NCBI GenBank assembly: GCA_963933055.1
Contig: CAWVSY010000099.1
Coordinates: forward strand, 1 to 5,700
Source of the DNA: Oleispira sp963933055
GTDB taxonomy: Bacteria; Pseudomonadota; Gammaproteobacteria; Pseudomonadales; Oceanobacteraceae
Length of the DNA: 5,700 bases
Reading direction: 5' to 3'
How positions within the stretch are numbered: the stretch's first letter is position 1; each line of letters starts with the position of its first letter. Positions 4,582 to 5,700 of the stretch are shown here, piece after piece. A program made the translations under genes and the position numbers. The notes beneath the pieces were generated by a model. That model did no database searches, was not told the origin of the DNA, and saw only the letters and a list, made by a program, of their open reading frames with translations.

Positions 4582-4947
4582 CTATTTGGCTAAGAACATA
4601 CCACGCGAGCGAACTGAACTATATGTTGTCTCATCAAAAACAGAGTATTGTTCAGTCATTTCATTTCTTAATAATTCATATTTTTTGTTATCATGAGATA
4701 GTAATGCATCACCTAGAGCATATGCTTTACTTAAAATTCCTTTACACTGTTTTTCGAGAAATAGCTTTTTATCTATTGTGATATTAGAAAATACGAATTC
4801 ATATGGAATAACTGGACATCGAGTACCGTTAGGTAAGTATTTTCGTGAAACAGTATTGTAGAAATAAACTTCAAAGAATGCATCAGGCTCTGGAAGGCCT
4901 TCCAACTTAGAAATTATCCTCTTTTGATCTTCATTACAGCTACTCAT
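4582..4947 (-). CDS. Cassette protein of unknown function, 121 residues
   Basis: No family recognised. It is predicted soluble and mixed alpha/beta: an N-terminal charged helix (DQKRIISKLEGL), an aromatic strand segment (AFFEVYFYNTVSRKYLPNGTRCPVIPYEFVFSN), a lysine-rich helix (KKLFLEKQCKGILSKAYALGDALLS) and a polar C-terminus with SVRSRG. Cysteines 4, 44 and 68 are not arranged as a metal site. The ATG at 4945-4947 is chosen because the frame before it runs through the attC at 4962-5009; GGAAG lies three bases upstream, which is closer than usual. The TAG stop lies 1 bp before the next attC. It makes a 470-bp one-gene cassette. Confidence 0.65.
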   Translation of the reverse strand: MSSCNEDQKRIISKLEGLPEPDAFFEVYFYNTVSRKYLPNGTRCPVIPYEFVFSNITIDKKLFLEKQCKGILSKAYALGDALLSHDNKKYELLRNEMTEQYSVFDETTYSSVRSRGMFLAK

Positions 4948-4961
4948 AAACTTCCATTTGT

Positions 4962-5009
4962 ATTTAACGCCAGCCATTATGGGGTATCCCATACATGGCT
5001 TTGTTAGGC
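4962..5009 (-). other. attC: Very short attC recombination site, 48 bp
   Basis: On the minus strand R'' is GCCTAAC (5003-5009) and R' is GTTAAAT (4962-4968), both exact to consensus. Between them AGCCAT pairs with ATGGCT, and inside that TATGGG pairs with CCCATA. The site thus folds into an almost continuous hairpin with a loop of about four bases. It overlaps the stop codon of the DJ-1/PfpI gene by design of the R'' box. Confidence 0.85.
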
Positions 5010-5618
5010 TATCTCTGATTGTTCGATGTAAGGTGAAATTACCGACATACAATGAAACACTGTAGATTCTTTTTCTCCAACTGGAGCTACATACTGAATA
5101 GCTGCCTCAGCAGATTCATTATCAGCTAATTTGGCAATTATCCACGCTGCTAGATATTGAGAAGACATACATCCTCCTGCAGTCGCTATATTACCCTTCG
5201 CAAATAAAGGCTGGTTCAAAACTTCGACGCCAGCATCAACAACCCAAGGTTTCGTTGTTAAGTCGGTACAAGCCGGTAGACCATCCAAAACGCCTAATAC
5301 AGACAGAAGTAATGTTCCTGAACACTGCGCGCATACAAGTTGTTTTGATGGATCTAATTTCAACCTATTCAATATCGCTTTATCATTTGCAATGTCTCTT
5401 GTGTAGATACCACTACCCACTAAGACAACGTCAGCATTGTTTGCAAATTCTAAGGGTTGTTGTGCTTCGATCTTGACACCATTCATTGAAGTTACAAAAT
5501 CTGAAGGGCACGTAATTTGAACATTCCACCCAGAACTTTTCATTCTATTTAAAATTCCTACAGCAATGAATGAATCAAGTTCGTTGAACCCTTCAAATGT
5601 TAGAATTGCGATATTCAT
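5004..5618 (-). CDS. DJ-1/PfpI family protein
   Basis: 204 residues, complete, soluble, a class-I glutamine-amidotransferase-like Rossmann fold. Visible landmarks are the opening strand MNIAILTFEGFNELD with a candidate catalytic Glu13, the strand NADVVLVGSG (61-70), the nucleophile elbow VCAQC99SG, then LLSVLGVLDGLPACTD (104-119) and TAGGCMSSQYLAAWII (146-161). The His that often follows this elbow (TTH) is replaced by TTKPW, so a typical protease or chaperone triad is doubtful. Family members act as stress chaperones, glyoxalases, isonitrile hydratases or transcription-factor domains; which applies here is open. No DNA-binding domain follows, so it is not an AraC-type regulator. The ATG at 5616-5618 has AGGA seven bases upstream. 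Its TAA stop is created by the R'' box of its attC. Confidence 0.85.
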   Translation of the reverse strand: MNIAILTFEGFNELDSFIAVGILNRMKSSGWNVQITCPSDFVTSMNGVKIEAQQPLEFANNADVVLVGSGIYTRDIANDKAILNRLKLDPSKQLVCAQCSGTLLLSVLGVLDGLPACTDLTTKPWVVDAGVEVLNQPLFAKGNIATAGGCMSSQYLAAWIIAKLADNESAEAAIQYVAPVGEKESTVFHCMSVISPYIEQSEIA

Positions 5619-5644
5619 AATTTATTCCTATGATGCATTCAAAC

Positions 5645-5700
5645 GCCTAACCAGGCTGTAGAAAAATTAACTTTTGAGCAAGTAAATCTTTATACAGCCA
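5645..5700 (-). other. attC: Partial attC site cut by the window end
   Basis: On the minus strand the R' box GTTAGGC (5645-5651) fits the consensus and is preceded by the arm TACAGCCTG. The matching arm TGGCTGTA lies at the very edge (about 5693-5700). The R'' box should therefore lie just beyond 5700. This marks the start of the DJ-1/PfpI cassette and implies another cassette, or the attI end, to the right. Confidence 0.7.

Noticed and set aside
4948..5052. Longer N-terminus for the 121-residue protein
   Set aside because: The extension overlaps the DJ-1/PfpI gene and the attC at 4962-5009. The ATG at 4947 is the first start codon inside the cassette.
1..5700. CRISPR array, tRNA, rRNA or insertion sequence
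   Set aside because: No regularly spaced repeats, cloverleaf, rRNA-like stretch, transposase frame or terminal inverted repeats with target duplication were seen.

Overview
The window looks like part of an integron gene-cassette array from a marine-type gammaproteobacterium (Vibrionales, Alteromonadales or Oceanospirillales are the likely orders). The reasons are the moderate-to-low G+C, the short leftward genes that share no function, and the attC-like recombination sites between them. This placement is an inference, because no taxonomic marker gene is present. No integrase gene or attI site lies in the window. Since cassettes normally read away from the integrase, it would be expected to the right of position 5700.

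Right part (about 2000-5700, all genes on the minus strand). In order of transcription these are: a DJ-1/PfpI-family protein (5618-5004), an unknown 121-residue protein (4947-4582), a two-helix membrane protein with a C-terminal zinc ribbon (4476-4096), an unknown acidic 99-residue protein (3955-3656), a DUF6881-like protein (3543-3259), a secreted lipoprotein with a collagen-like patch and a calcium-loop-like segment (3182-2415), a 57-residue single-helix membrane peptide (2303-2130) and a pRiA4b ORF-3/IS1096-passenger-family protein (2000-1422). Four complete attC sites with matching R'' and R' boxes are visible (4962-5009, 4492-4580, 3970-4101, 2307-2406). A fifth is cut by the window end (5645-5700). 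Two more (3574-3661 and about 2028-2124) are atypical: their R' box reads CTTAATY instead of GTTRRRY, and both lie in a nearly identical 29-nt block just upstream of a gene. The sites vary from 48 to 132 bp and differ in sequence, so the array is heterogeneous.

Left part (205-1393) is a classic divergent pair: a MAPEG-family membrane protein on the minus strand and a TetR/AcrR regulator on the plus strand. They share a 130-bp control region with overlapping divergent promoters. A 17-bp direct repeat there carries two copies of the palindrome GACAGTGTC, a likely autoregulatory operator pair, and suggests that the TetR start is the later ATG at 764. The TetR gene meets the pRiA4b-type gene tail to tail across 28 bp. 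No convincing attC was found at that junction, so this may be the end of the array or an eroded site. Positions 1-204 hold no gene I can identify, only a 50-codon open frame with no good start.

The cassette genes show no sign of forming one pathway. The only evident functional units are the TetR/MAPEG pair and possibly the DUF6881/lipoprotein pair, which share one cassette-like interval.
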